Shown piece after piece: positions 17,396 to 26,337 of a DNA stretch of 60,941 bases; the stretch's first letter is position 1; each line of letters starts with the position of its first letter. Position numbers and translations under genes: made by a program. Below the pieces are notes generated by a model, which worked only from the letters and a program-made list of their open reading frames with translations, had not been told where the DNA came from and did no database searches. The stretch is taken from contig CALFWZ010000045.1 in the NCBI GenBank assembly GCA_937928405.1, positions 1 through 60,941 of the forward strand, given 5' to 3'. This stretch comes from an uncultured Saprospiraceae bacterium (GTDB lineage: Bacteria > Bacteroidota > Bacteroidia > Chitinophagales > Saprospiraceae).

Positions 17396-17803
17396 ATGAC
17401 GAAATTAGAAATCATAGATGACACCTATTATAAAGTACTGATTGGGATTTTAAGTGCTTTGATACTCTTTAATTTTTATGCGACCATTACAACTCAAAAC
17501 TTAATTGGAATTTTACCAATTTTAATTCAATCTGCCTTAGTTTATTTGTTAATTACAAAAAACACCTTCAGTCAAAAGGCATTGAAAATTTGGGTAATGG
17601 TGGTGTTTTTTGGAGCACAAGGATTAAAAATTATTGGAATAGGAATGCAAGCTTGGAGTAAGAATATGAAAGGAGCAGAAAACGCTTTGGAAATGCTGAC
17701 ATCCGAAAAAATAATATATGCCTTTGCTTTCGTAATTATAGGAATAATCATTTGGATCCTGAACAACGGATTTGCAAAAATCAGATCATCAAAAGAAGCG
17801 TGA
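17396..17803 (+). CDS. Small multi-pass membrane protein, unknown function
   Basis: 135 residues with four probable helices: VLIGILSALILFNFYAT, LIGILPILIQSALVYLLI, ALKIWVMVVFFGAQGLKII and IIYAFAFVIIGIIIWIL. It ends in a short basic tail. I do not recognise a family. It precedes an SRPBCC protein by 120 bp in the same direction. Small inner-membrane proteins of this kind are common in Bacteroidota accessory regions. Confidence 0.75.
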   Translation: MTKLEIIDDTYYKVLIGILSALILFNFYATITTQNLIGILPILIQSALVYLLITKNTFSQKALKIWVMVVFFGAQGLKIIGIGMQAWSKNMKGAENALEMLTSEKIIYAFAFVIIGIIIWILNNGFAKIRSSKEA

Positions 17804-17923
17804 AAAAGAAATTTGAGCACACCGCTAGAGGAACTGGAAAATCATGTGATGATATCTTGCAAGGTGTTTAATACACAGTGTATTTAATTTTATCCTCTAC
17901 TTAGAAAAAAATAAAAAGAAATC

Positions 17924-18367
17924 ATGATGAAGTATACCTGTTTGGTAGAAATAAATTTGCCGATTGATAGAGTGGTGCAACTTTGGGAAAATGAAGATAA
18001 CTTTAAAGCATGGCAAGATGGTTTTTTGAGTATTGAACATTTAAGCGGTACGCCCAACACGGAAGGAGCAAAAGCAAGAATTATTTTGAAAGATAAAAGA
18101 AGCATTGAACTCATTGAAACCATTATTTCGATTAACTTGCCGGAAGAAAAAACGGCCTTATACGAACATGTTCACATGACGAATACGCAAACTACCCGTT
18201 TTGTGAAAATTGATGATCATAAAACACAATATATTTCTGAAGTAGAATATCTGAAATTTAATGGATTCCTTGTGAAATTAATGGCTAGACTATTTCCAGG
18301 AAAATTTAAAGCACAAAGCCAAAAATGGATGCAGCAATTTAAGGCGTTTGCGGAAAAAACTGGCTAG
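17924..18367 (+). CDS. SRPBCC (START-like) family protein
   Basis: 147 residues with the N-terminal strand KYTCLVEINLPIDRVVQLW, then WENEDNFKAWQDGFLSIEHL, the signature of polyketide-cyclase/AHSA1-like SRPBCC folds, which bind hydrophobic ligands in a deep cavity. The C-terminal long helix FKAQSQKWMQQFKAFAEKTG is typical. The ligand is unknown. The start is one of two adjacent ATGs. A Crp/Fnr regulator follows after 86 bp and may control it. Confidence 0.8.
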   Translation: MMKYTCLVEINLPIDRVVQLWENEDNFKAWQDGFLSIEHLSGTPNTEGAKARIILKDKRSIELIETIISINLPEEKTALYEHVHMTNTQTTRFVKIDDHKTQYISEVEYLKFNGFLVKLMARLFPGKFKAQSQKWMQQFKAFAEKTG

Positions 18368-18453
18368 TTGATTTCTTGAATTGGAATAAAACCACTTGAA
18401 AGCGCGAGGCTTATTAAACAACTTCAAATATTATATCGCATTAAAAAAATAAA

Positions 18454-19038
18454 ATGGTAGAAAAATTATTAACCTACTTTTCTAAATTTAGACCACTTAC
18501 ACCTAGTGAAAAAGAGGATATTGCTAAAGACATTAATATTCGCAAATTTTCTAAAAGACAGATTCTGCTGAAAGAAGGACAAGTAGCACATGACAATTAT
18601 TTTGTTTTAGAAGGTTGTGTTCGACAATATATTATCAAGGATGGGAGTGAGCGAATTACGAACTTCTACACAGAAGAAGATTGGATACTCCCCGCAATTG
18701 GACAAACCAATCAACAGATGTCAGAATTTTACTTGGATTGTGTAGAAGACAGTGTTTTGATGATTGCCAACGAAAAGGATGGATCTGAGTTTATGAAAAC
18801 GAATCCAAAATTCCTGGAATTATCTCAATTGATTCTAGAACAAGAAATTCTAAAACAACAAAAACATTTTACTATATATCAAAACAGTACCCCGGAAGAA
18901 CGATACCTCCATCTGTTGGATAAAAGTCCGGATTTAATTCAAAAGATTTCACAAATTCAACTCTCCAGTTTTATCGGGGTAAAGCCTGAATCTTTAAGTA
19001 GAATTAAAAAAAGGATATTCAAAAATAGAAATACTTAG
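18454..19038 (+). CDS. Crp/Fnr-family transcriptional regulator
   Basis: 194 residues. The N-terminal cyclic-nucleotide-binding-type barrel runs from about 10 to 125 (FSKRQILLKEGQVAHDNYFV, LEGCVRQYII). The C-terminal winged HTH has IQLSSFIGVKPESLSRIKKR as recognition region. No Fnr cysteine cluster is present, and the cAMP-contact arginine is not obvious, so the effector is unknown. A paralog with a near-identical recognition helix (IASYIGIKPESLSRIRNR) is at 25295. The gene converges with the next one with only 7 bp between the stops. Confidence 0.88.
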   Translation: MVEKLLTYFSKFRPLTPSEKEDIAKDINIRKFSKRQILLKEGQVAHDNYFVLEGCVRQYIIKDGSERITNFYTEEDWILPAIGQTNQQMSEFYLDCVEDSVLMIANEKDGSEFMKTNPKFLELSQLILEQEILKQQKHFTIYQNSTPEERYLHLLDKSPDLIQKISQIQLSSFIGVKPESLSRIKKRIFKNRNT

Positions 19039-19045
19039 TAGGTTA

Positions 19046-19450
19046 CTAAATAACATCTTTTTTGATTTTCCATTTTATCGCATCAAAGGTGATATAGGCA
19101 GTTGCTCCCATTTCAATGGCACTAAATAGTATGTAGTAGGGGGCAGGTTTACCAACAAACAGGGTGGCGCCTTGTACGATGGTTGCTAAAATACCAGTTA
19201 TGATTAGAACCCAACGCAGCGTATGATCATTTTTAATGACGTGCGGTAAAAATACCATGGCTAATGGTATTTGCATGTATGCTGCTGCCGCGGTTAAAAA
19301 TTCAGGAGTGATGGCCATTCCATTGACGACACCCGTCTGATATTGACTTAGGAGATTAAGATCCATCAGGCCAACCAAATCAGCATAAAGATAATTTAAG
19401 GAGGCAAAAGCCCACAGGCTAGCATATTTAAGTCTGCGATTTGTACTCAT
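19046..19450 (-). CDS. DUF6326-like small membrane protein
   Basis: 134 residues with four predicted helices: LWAFASLNYLYADLVGL, FLTAAAAYMQIPLAMVFL, LRWVLIITGILATIVQGATL and YYILFSAIEMGATAYITF. The order and the YLYADLVGL motif fit the DUF6326 membrane family as I remember it. Function unknown. It is transcribed toward the Crp-type gene, so a shared promoter is excluded. Confidence 0.7.
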   Translation of the reverse strand: MSTNRRLKYASLWAFASLNYLYADLVGLMDLNLLSQYQTGVVNGMAITPEFLTAAAAYMQIPLAMVFLPHVIKNDHTLRWVLIITGILATIVQGATLFVGKPAPYYILFSAIEMGATAYITFDAIKWKIKKDVI

Positions 19451-19688
19451 TATTGTTTTTTTTAGAAATTGACATACAGATAATTATCCGTGATAGTTTT
19501 ATACCTTAGTGAGGCATTTTTATTTTATACAAAGTTCTTTCATTCAAAAAGAAAAAACATTGACGTTGGTTAAGAAAAATCGGTTGAATGCAAAAAGATG
19601 ATTTTATAGGAAGGGTGGATGATAGCATGATTCAGTATTGTTTACCTAGTGCATAACGCTGAACCTACGCTAAGCAAAATTGAAAAAA

Positions 19689-20360
19689 ATGATAGAAAAT
19701 TTACCAAGTTGGATAGATATTGTTTTTATAGGAACTGTAATAATTACCATTTTGTTCTTCCATTTTTCCAATGGAAAACCAAGATATTTAACCCGTTTCA
19801 TCATCGTATGGAGTTTAATACAATCGGGTCTTGCCTATACAAATTATTATCAAGTATTAGGGACAACGGTACCTCGATTTGCGTGCGTGTTAGTCTCTGT
19901 AATCTTCCTATTTATTTATGCTTTGTTGCCCAAACAAATTGATTGGGCCGTTAAAAATAGGAATTCAAACCTGAGTACTTTTTTACATACCATCCGAATT
20001 CCTGTTGAAATTGTGTTATTCTATTTGTTTGTTGACAAAATGATTCCTGAGTTAATGACTTTTGAAGGAAGAAATTTTGATATATTGGTAGGCTTATCAG
20101 CTCCCATCATTGGTTTATTGAGCATCACCAACAAAATATCCCCAAAAGGGCTTTTAATATGGAATATAATCGGGCTATTTTTTGTTGGCTTTATATTAGT
20201 TAATGGACTTCTTTCTGCCGAACTTCCCATACAACAATTTGGATTTGAACAGCCCAATAGAGCCATTACCTTTTTCCCATATGTATTATTACCTGCCGTA
20301 GTAGTTCCAATTGTCATGTACACGCATATGATCGATATTATAAAATTAAAAAGAGGATAG
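19689..20360 (+). CDS. Multi-pass membrane protein, unknown function
   Basis: 223 residues from the ATG at 19689 (a TTG three codons earlier is less likely). About six or seven helices are visible, including IVFIGTVIITILFFHF, FACVLVSVIFLFIYALL, VGLSAPIIGLLSITNKI and YVLLPAVVVPIVMYTHMI. The pattern is seen in hypothetical Bacteroidota membrane proteins; I do not know a function. It stands alone between a divergent DUF6326-like gene and the ECF operon. Confidence 0.75.
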   Translation: MIENLPSWIDIVFIGTVIITILFFHFSNGKPRYLTRFIIVWSLIQSGLAYTNYYQVLGTTVPRFACVLVSVIFLFIYALLPKQIDWAVKNRNSNLSTFLHTIRIPVEIVLFYLFVDKMIPELMTFEGRNFDILVGLSAPIIGLLSITNKISPKGLLIWNIIGLFFVGFILVNGLLSAELPIQQFGFEQPNRAITFFPYVLLPAVVVPIVMYTHMIDIIKLKRG

Positions 20361-20436
20361 GATAGTACCAATGTTCAGATTGCTAGTACCTCATTTTATA
20401 GTTACGATCCTTTTATCGAATAAATAATCCTAAAAT

Positions 20437-20466
20437 TGCAACCTTTATAAACGGAGTCGGTCTAAT
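20437..20466 (+). promoter_or_regulatory. Putative ECF-type promoter of the second sigma operon
   Basis: TGCAACCTTT at 20437-20446, then 11 bases, then CGGTCTAAT at 20458-20466. From the AAC to the CGG box the spacer is 15 bases, within the ECF range. It lies 16 bp before the ATG, and its first box resembles that in front of the sigma gene at 1509. Autoregulation is inferred. Confidence 0.45.
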
Positions 20467-20482
20467 TAAAAGATTGGACTTT

Positions 20483-21079
20483 ATGGAAGAAAATGAAAAA
20501 ACAGATAAGGAATTGGTCAAGAAAATATTAGAGGGTAACACTCAAATATTTGAAATCGTTATTACCAAGACCCAAGGTCTCGTGCTTAGTATCATTTACA
20601 AAATGATAAAAGATGAAGAAGATCAGAAAGATCTGGCACAAGAAGTTTATTTAAAAGCATTCAACAAACTGGGTAGTTTTAATTTTAAGGCCAAGCTTTC
20701 AACCTGGATAGCCACCATCACCTATAATACCTGTTTGAATCATCTATCTAAGAAGAAGCTACCCATGCTAAATTTATCAGACAACAAGGAAAAGTCTTCT
20801 AGAGAGTTAATAGAAAATCAATTTTTTTTAAACACTGAAATTCAAACGGAAGATCCTCTAATCAAACAGGAAAGAATTAAAATTGTCACCGCTGAAATTG
20901 AAAAACTCCCGCCTTTATTTAAAACGATTATTACATTATTCCATCAACAAGAACTCAGCTATAAAGAAATCGCCATGATTACCGGTTTGCCAGAAGGTAC
21001 TTTAAAGAGTTATTTGTACAGAGCTAGAAAACAACTAAAAAATAATCTACTTACTATTTATAAAAAAGAAGATTTATGA
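20483..21079 (+). CDS. ECF-type RNA polymerase sigma factor
   Basis: 198 residues from the ATG at 20483; a TTG three codons earlier is an alternative. Region 2 (about 15-85) has DEEDQKDLAQEVYLKAF then KLSTWIATITYNTCLN, and region 4 (about 135-190) has QQELSYKEIAMITGLPEGT followed by KSYLYRARKQLK. This is a standard Bacteroidota ECF factor. Its stop overlaps the start of the zinc anti-sigma gene by 4 bases (ATGA), so the two are coupled. Confidence 0.93.
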   Translation: MEENEKTDKELVKKILEGNTQIFEIVITKTQGLVLSIIYKMIKDEEDQKDLAQEVYLKAFNKLGSFNFKAKLSTWIATITYNTCLNHLSKKKLPMLNLSDNKEKSSRELIENQFFLNTEIQTEDPLIKQERIKIVTAEIEKLPPLFKTIITLFHQQELSYKEIAMITGLPEGTLKSYLYRARKQLKNNLLTIYKKEDL

Positions 21080-21522
21080 AAAATATACATGTCAGTGATG
21101 TAGATATCCAACGTTTTGCATTTGATCAAAATGGATGTGAACCGAAGATGGTAGAACATATTAGAACTTGTGAAAAATGCCAGCAGCGCGTTGATACTTA
21201 TTTATCGCTAGCCGACATCATCAAAGGTCAACCCAAGGTAACTCCTGATTACGATTTAGCAAATTTGGTGTTAGGTAAATTGGCACCGAGTAAAAAGACA
21301 TGGACTATCTACAATTATTTGATTGGTTTTATCGTCTTTCTAGTCGTTGGAGTAGCTATTTTGACGATCGGTTTGTACCAGAATACCATTTCATACTTGT
21401 TAGATAATGCGTTTATAAACCAAGCATACTGTTTTGCCAGCGCTATTATTTTTATCACGATAATTCTTGGCATTGATCTTTTTAAATCTTTTAATCGTAA
21501 GCTTAAAATAGTTAACGCTTAA
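21076..21522 (+). CDS. Zinc-binding anti-sigma factor, membrane-anchored
   Basis: 148 residues. The N-terminal motif H28-x3-C32-x2-C35 (HIRTCEKC) is the zinc anti-sigma core that clamps ECF factors. Two membrane helices follow, YLIGFIVFLVVGVAILTIGL and YCFASAIIFITIILGIDLF. It is coupled to the sigma gene by an ATGA overlap. Release is probably triggered by a redox or envelope signal, as in other ZAS proteins; the sequence does not say which. Confidence 0.88.
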   Translation: MKNIHVSDVDIQRFAFDQNGCEPKMVEHIRTCEKCQQRVDTYLSLADIIKGQPKVTPDYDLANLVLGKLAPSKKTWTIYNYLIGFIVFLVVGVAILTIGLYQNTISYLLDNAFINQAYCFASAIIFITIILGIDLFKSFNRKLKIVNA

Positions 21523-21589
21523 TTTATTTTATAGGTCAATATGCAACATATTTTTAAGTAAACAGTCTAATGTAACAAAACAATTTAAA

Positions 21590-21958
21590 ATGAACTCAAA
21601 TATTTTTATGGATCTTGATCCAGACGTTTATAAAACCATCGTATTTATTTTTATACTAATTTTAGTGATGCGATTTTTGTTGACGATAGTGAATAAATTA
21701 TTGGATCATAAATTAAAAAATAGAATTATTGAAAGAGGCTTATCAGAAGAACTAACCACCGCTCTTTTGCAAAAAAACAAAACAAATGAATTAAGCACGA
21801 ATATTAAGTGGTTCTTAATTTTAGTATCTACTGGGATCGGTTTGTTGATAAGTGCAAAATTTCCTCCCTTGGGAATTCACTCCGTCGCTACGTTGATTAT
21901 TAGCATCTCTTTCGGTTATTTAGTGCATGCTTTTTATCTGAAAACCCTTGAGAAATAA
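21590..21958 (+). CDS. Small two- or three-helix membrane protein of the ECF operon (DUF6249-like)
   Basis: 122 residues: helix IVFIFILILVMRFLLTIV, then a charged segment with IIERGLSEELTTALLQ, then WFLILVSTGIGLLISA and VATLIISISFGYLVHAFYL. A membrane protein of this DUF6249-like layout often follows ECF/anti-sigma pairs in Bacteroidota (from memory). It starts 67 bp after the anti-sigma stop, so it is probably in the same operon. Function unknown. Confidence 0.72.
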   Translation: MNSNIFMDLDPDVYKTIVFIFILILVMRFLLTIVNKLLDHKLKNRIIERGLSEELTTALLQKNKTNELSTNIKWFLILVSTGIGLLISAKFPPLGIHSVATLIISISFGYLVHAFYLKTLEK

Positions 21959-21978
21959 CTCAAGTCACGCTTCCTGCT

Positions 21979-22001
21979 TTACTGGTAATCCTCACCAGTA
22001 A
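21979..22001. terminator. Hairpin after ECF operon
   Basis: TTACTGGT at 21979-21986 pairs perfectly with ACCAGTAA at 21994-22001 around a 7-base loop, 20 bp past the operon. It lacks a T tract, so it is a weak terminator candidate. Confidence 0.4.
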
Positions 22002-22101
22002 GCCCATCATTTCAAATATATCAAGTTAATTTTTTTAGATTTTGTCATAAAAATCTAGGGATTAACGATGTCTAATTTTAAAATTATTAAATCATATTAT
22101 C

Positions 22102-23613
22102 ATGGAAAATACGCTTAGGATCATCAATGTTATCATCAAATTAATCCTACTTACCGCTGCTTCATTATCTGCCCAGGAAGCTAAACATCATTTAAGTTTA
22201 CAAAACAAAATTGACCAATATTTAACCGAAGGCATTCCGAATGGATTTTCAGGAGCTATGCTAATTCTAAAGGAAGGTCAAATTATTCTGAACAAAGGAT
22301 ATGGAATGGCAGATAAAGAAAACCAGATTCCGTATACACCAAAATCTGTCGCCCCCATAGGTTCTGTTACCAAACAATTTACAGCGACAGCTATTTTAAA
22401 ACTTGTTGAACTAGGAAAATTGAATCTCACCGATTCTTTAAGTCTCTATTTTAAGCATATTCCAAAGGACAAAAAAAATATAACCATCCATGAATTATTG
22501 ACCCATTCTTCAGGGTTAGTTGATAAGATAGGGGAAGGAGATTTTGATGATATATCGAGAGAGAAATTTTTCGATGCTTTGTTTGCTGCTGAGTTGCTTC
22601 ATCGCCCTGGTTCAACATATGCTTATTCCAATGCCGGCTATAGTCTATTAGCAAGAATCATCGAATTAACTACGGATCTGGAATACGAATTTTTTCTCTA
22701 TGAAAATTTATTTAAACCTGCTGGTATGACAGAAACCGGATACTTACTACCAGATTGGAAAGGCCATTTAATGGCAAAAGGATATGCCTATGGTATTATT
22801 AGCGTTGGCACTATGATGGAAAGATATAAGGAGATGGAGAAAATCACTTGGAATTTAAAAGGCAATGGTGGTATTCATTCTACTCCAGAAGATATGTACA
22901 AATGGTATAAAGCACTTAAATCAAATCAAATAATATCAACATCAAGTTTTGAAAAATTAACCACCCGGCATATCAAAGAAAACGAAAACGGAACAAGTTT
23001 CTATGGATACGGATGGGCAATTTATGAATCAACCAACCATTCAAAAATCATCAGCCATAATGGCGGAAATCGAATTTACTTCCACGATTTTATTTACTTA
23101 CCCAAAGAGGATGTCTTAATCATTTTATTTACGAATGGTGCTTCCAAAGAAGTGGAAGTTGCATGGAAGATTAAAAAAATGATATTTGATCCATCTTATA
23201 CACCTGATCCGATAAAGAAGAATTTACACTTTTTGGTCATTGACTATATGAAAAACAATAGCTTAATAGAAGCTAAAGAATTAATACATAAAATCAAAAA
23301 TGAATATCTTTCTAGTATTTCATATAGCCATATTTTAAACGACTTGGGGTATGATCTATTGAGATTTGAATCTGAAAATAACATGGAGTGGGCACGGGAA
23401 ATATTTAAACTAAACGTTGACCTATTTCCAAATGATGGGAATAGTTGGGATTCGTTAGGGGAAAGTTATTTTAAAAACAGACAATATGATCTGGCTATGG
23501 AATGTTACAAAAAAGCATTAGATTTAGCTCCTAACTCAAAATGCAGTTGGTGTAAGCATGCAACCGACGCCATTAAAAAATTAAATGAATTGAAAGCTAA
23601 GTTAAAGAGATAA
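22102..23613 (+). CDS. Secreted beta-lactamase-fold serine hydrolase with C-terminal TPR
   Basis: 503 residues with a signal-like N-terminus. The catalytic S88-x-x-K91 (GSVTK), the Y175-S-N177 triad element in YAYSNAGYS and H319-N-G (SHNGGN) are all present, as in class C/DD-peptidase-like proteins of Pfam Beta-lactamase. The last 100 residues hold two TPR-like repeats (DSLGESYFKNRQYDLAMECY). Such proteins act on esters, D-amino peptides or peptidoglycan fragments; a true beta-lactamase is unlikely. The substrate cannot be given. Same direction as the outer-membrane protein gene 97 bp downstream. Confidence 0.87.
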   Translation: MENTLRIINVIIKLILLTAASLSAQEAKHHLSLQNKIDQYLTEGIPNGFSGAMLILKEGQIILNKGYGMADKENQIPYTPKSVAPIGSVTKQFTATAILKLVELGKLNLTDSLSLYFKHIPKDKKNITIHELLTHSSGLVDKIGEGDFDDISREKFFDALFAAELLHRPGSTYAYSNAGYSLLARIIELTTDLEYEFFLYENLFKPAGMTETGYLLPDWKGHLMAKGYAYGIISVGTMMERYKEMEKITWNLKGNGGIHSTPEDMYKWYKALKSNQIISTSSFEKLTTRHIKENENGTSFYGYGWAIYESTNHSKIISHNGGNRIYFHDFIYLPKEDVLIILFTNGASKEVEVAWKIKKMIFDPSYTPDPIKKNLHFLVIDYMKNNSLIEAKELIHKIKNEYLSSISYSHILNDLGYDLLRFESENNMEWAREIFKLNVDLFPNDGNSWDSLGESYFKNRQYDLAMECYKKALDLAPNSKCSWCKHATDAIKKLNELKAKLKR

Positions 23614-23710
23614 GTGGTCTTCAATAGCACACTCATCAGCATTCGCATTAAATTAGATTTTCAAATGATCCTATTTTCAATCAATAACCAAAAAATAAAT
23701 TTCAAAAAAA

Positions 23711-24544
23711 ATGAAGATCAGTAGACTATCGATAGTTGTGTTTATATTAATGGGTTGTTTGAAATTGGATGGACAAGAAAGTGATATTTCTAAAAAAGGC
23801 GCTATGTATTTTTATTGGGGATATAATAGAAGCACATACTCCTTAACAAATTTACATTTTAATGGACCTGAATATGATTTTACACTTTACGAATTAAAAG
23901 GAAGAGATAGACCGACAAAATTTGGCTGGGGTTATTTTAATCCTTCCAGATTGACCATTCCGCAGTACAATCTTAGAGCAGGATATTATCTAACGGATAG
24001 AATCACCATATCGCTTGGAACGGATCATATGAAGTTTATACTTGAAGAAAATCAAAGAACAAGGATGTCCGGTGTGATAACCGCTGTGGCTTCTGAAAAA
24101 TATGAAGGTTCTTATTTAAATGAACCAATAAATCTTGAAAATGATTTGTTACAATTTGAACATTCAGATGGATTTAATTTTGCCAGTATTGATTTAGCTT
24201 ATTTAATTCCGCTGTATAAAAAGCATAAATTTTCGGTTTTACTAAACGTAGGAATAGGAGGGATATGGATCATTACAAAAACCAAAGTAAAAGTTTTTAA
24301 TGAAGGTCTTGATAATGATTTTCATATAGCTGGATATGCTGGAGCGGGAAAAATTGGTCCACGAATAGTATATAATAACCGATTTTTCTTATTATGGGAG
24401 GTGAAAGGTGGGTATGCCAGCTTACCATCCGTATTGATTAAAAATAGTGACCCAGAAATCGGAGACCACAATTTAAGTTTTTTAGAATCTTATATAGCCG
24501 TAGGAGCTAACTTTAAAATTAAGAAAAGGAAGAAAAAAGAATGA
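23711..24544 (+). CDS. Outer-membrane beta-barrel protein, unknown function
   Basis: 277 residues with a signal peptide (ending LKLDGQ). Alternating strands include YFYWGYNRSTYSLTNLHF, YNLRAGYYLTDRITISLGTD and YLIPLYKKHKFSVLLNVGIG, and the final strand YIAVGANFKIKKRKKKE ends in an unusual basic tail rather than an aromatic residue. The overall pattern fits small Bacteroidota barrels of the porin-like class. No ligand can be inferred. Confidence 0.72.
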   Translation: MKISRLSIVVFILMGCLKLDGQESDISKKGAMYFYWGYNRSTYSLTNLHFNGPEYDFTLYELKGRDRPTKFGWGYFNPSRLTIPQYNLRAGYYLTDRITISLGTDHMKFILEENQRTRMSGVITAVASEKYEGSYLNEPINLENDLLQFEHSDGFNFASIDLAYLIPLYKKHKFSVLLNVGIGGIWIITKTKVKVFNEGLDNDFHIAGYAGAGKIGPRIVYNNRFFLLWEVKGGYASLPSVLIKNSDPEIGDHNLSFLESYIAVGANFKIKKRKKKE

Positions 24545-24580
24545 GACTAGCCATAACAATACACTTGGAAAAATAAGAAA

Positions 24581-25075
24581 ATGATAACCTATAGGGCCGG
24601 AAATCAGAAAGATATTTCTAATATCTCAAAATTATTGATAGATGCTTGGAAGAATTCCTATCAAGACTTTATTCCAGCTGAGGTCTTAAATAGTCTTACA
24701 TTAGACAACCAAGTTAGAAGACATACAAAGTATATGGCCGCTAACACAACATATTTTGTTGCCGAAAATGAGCATGAGGAATTAGTTGGTTTTACATCGT
24801 ATGGAAAAAATAGACTTAAAAATATTGGTTGCGAAATCGAGTTATATACGATGTATGTAAAGACGGATCACCACCGAAAAGGAATAGGTAAATCTTTGTT
24901 AGCATTGATTTTTTCAGATTTGGAAAATACCCAAAACAGTATGGTAGTTTTAGTATTTAAAAAAAATCCTTTCCGCCAATTTTACACCCAAAATGGCTTT
25001 GTAAAAATTGAGGAAGAAATTATTGATATGGGAACGTTTAAACTGGAAGGAGAAATTTATATGAAATCGGAATGA
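24581..25075 (+). CDS. GNAT family N-acetyltransferase
   Basis: 164 residues. ITYRAGNQKDISNISKLLIDAW opens the fold, and IELYTMYVKTDHHRKGIGKSLL contains the acetyl-CoA-binding R-x-x-G-x-G/A turn (HHRKGIGKS, near 100-108). The end FYTQNGFVKIEEEIIDMG is typical for small-molecule acetyltransferases. Substrate unknown. It is followed by a good terminator at 25122-25163. Confidence 0.9.
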   Translation: MITYRAGNQKDISNISKLLIDAWKNSYQDFIPAEVLNSLTLDNQVRRHTKYMAANTTYFVAENEHEELVGFTSYGKNRLKNIGCEIELYTMYVKTDHHRKGIGKSLLALIFSDLENTQNSMVVLVFKKNPFRQFYTQNGFVKIEEEIIDMGTFKLEGEIYMKSE

Positions 25076-25121
25076 TGATTATACCCAGTATTCTACCTAA
25101 AGCCACAAAAAAAAACTCAAC

Positions 25122-25163
25122 AGGTCTTATTAGACAAATGGTTGTTCAAATAAGATCTTTTTT
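25122..25163 (+). terminator. Rho-independent terminator after GNAT gene
   Basis: AGGTCTTATT at 25122-25131 pairs over 10 bp (one G-U) with AATAAGATCT at 25149-25158, followed by a TTTTT run. It is 46 bp downstream of the stop codon. Confidence 0.8.
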
Positions 25164-25294
25164 CTAACTTGTGTTGTGATCCATTGCTGTGTGACGTACC
25201 GTTAGTGGATTATTTTCACCTCCACCCCAAACACCGCCACTGCTGGTAACAAAGCCGATGTGGCTATTTGGAAGGATAGAAAAACACAAAGAAT

Positions 25295-25879
25295 ATGTAC
25301 ACGGAACTAATCAACGTTTTTAGCCAATTTACAGATCTGACCCCTCAAGATCATCAATTAATACAAGAAATATTTATACCTAAGACTTTAAAAAAAAAGG
25401 AATACTTTCTTATCGAAGGCCAAAAAAACGATAAAGCTGCTTTCATCCGAAAAGGCTTAATGCGGTACTATGTTTTAAAAAATGATGAATACTCCACCTT
25501 AGAGTTTTCACAAGAATTAGAGTTTGTGGCTGACTTTCCCAGTTTTGTTCAAAGAGGAGTGAGTAAACAATATATTCAGGCAGTGGAAGATTGCGAACTA
25601 TTGGTTACGAACTACGAAGGGATACAAAGAATTTATAAAGAAGTTACCAATGGTAACCTGATTGGAAGATTGGTCATGGAACATAGATTTGTCATCATGA
25701 TGAATCAATTATTATCCATTTACATGCATACATCTGAGGAACGTTACCATCACTTTATGGAGCATTATAGCAATATTGCCCAAAGAATTCCTCAATATTT
25801 AATCGCCTCCTATATTGGTATAAAGCCAGAATCGTTAAGTAGAATCAGAAATAGAATGGCCAAAAAAAATAAAGCGTAA
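25295..25879 (+). CDS. Crp/Fnr-family transcriptional regulator (paralog)
   Basis: 194 residues. The sensor barrel runs about 10-125 (KTLKKKEYFLIEGQKNDKAA, FIRKGLMRYYV) and the C-terminal HTH has YLIASYIGIKPESLSRIRNR. The recognition region differs from that of the 18454 paralog at few positions, so the two may bind related sites. No Fe-S cysteines. The next gene starts 51 bp later and is probably co-transcribed. Confidence 0.88.
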   Translation: MYTELINVFSQFTDLTPQDHQLIQEIFIPKTLKKKEYFLIEGQKNDKAAFIRKGLMRYYVLKNDEYSTLEFSQELEFVADFPSFVQRGVSKQYIQAVEDCELLVTNYEGIQRIYKEVTNGNLIGRLVMEHRFVIMMNQLLSIYMHTSEERYHHFMEHYSNIAQRIPQYLIASYIGIKPESLSRIRNRMAKKNKA

Positions 25880-25930
25880 AGCAGTGAATTGCTAAAATTG
25901 ATTGACCAAGCAAAAGAAAAATACGATAAG

Positions 25931-26308
25931 ATGGAGACTATTTTTAGAATATGTTTGATGATAGTAGGACTCATAAATTTTATTCCGTCGATATTAGCGG
26001 TATTACCGAATAAGATAAGTCAATCCTATGGGATAGAAATTCCGGACGCTAACTACGAGTTGTTGCTTAGACATCGGGCCGTATTATTTGGAATAGTCGG
26101 TGGATTAATTATTTATTCAGCGATCAGTAAAAAGTATTATACGCTCTCCGTTACGATTGGACTCATCAGTATGGTATCCTTTTTAATTTTATTTAAATTG
26201 GGAAATGGTGCTATCAACGCAGAATTGGAGAAGGTAATGAACATTGATCTGGTAGGAATAGTAATTTTATTGGTTGGTTATGGACTTTATAAGTTGACTA
26301 CAAAGTAG
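25931..26308 (+). CDS. Small four-helix membrane protein (family often mislabelled phosphopantetheine adenylyltransferase)
   Basis: 125 residues from the ATG at 25931; a TTG start at 25889 would add 14 charged residues. Helices are IFRICLMIVGLINFIPSILAV, HRAVLFGIVGGLIIYSAI, LSVTIGLISMVSFLILF and VGIVILLVGYGLYKL. The RHRAVLFGIVG motif is typical of a Bacteroidota membrane family that databases call phosphopantetheine adenylyltransferase without reason (from memory). Likely target or partner of the Crp-type gene just upstream. Confidence 0.7.
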   Translation: METIFRICLMIVGLINFIPSILAVLPNKISQSYGIEIPDANYELLLRHRAVLFGIVGGLIIYSAISKKYYTLSVTIGLISMVSFLILFKLGNGAINAELEKVMNIDLVGIVILLVGYGLYKLTTK

Positions 26309-26337
26309 TTAGCCTCTGTTTTTTTTTAAACAAGGTA

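Noticed and set aside
19649..19942. 97-codon plus-strand frame with many Cys and Tyr
   Set aside because: Out-of-frame shadow of the membrane protein at 19689.
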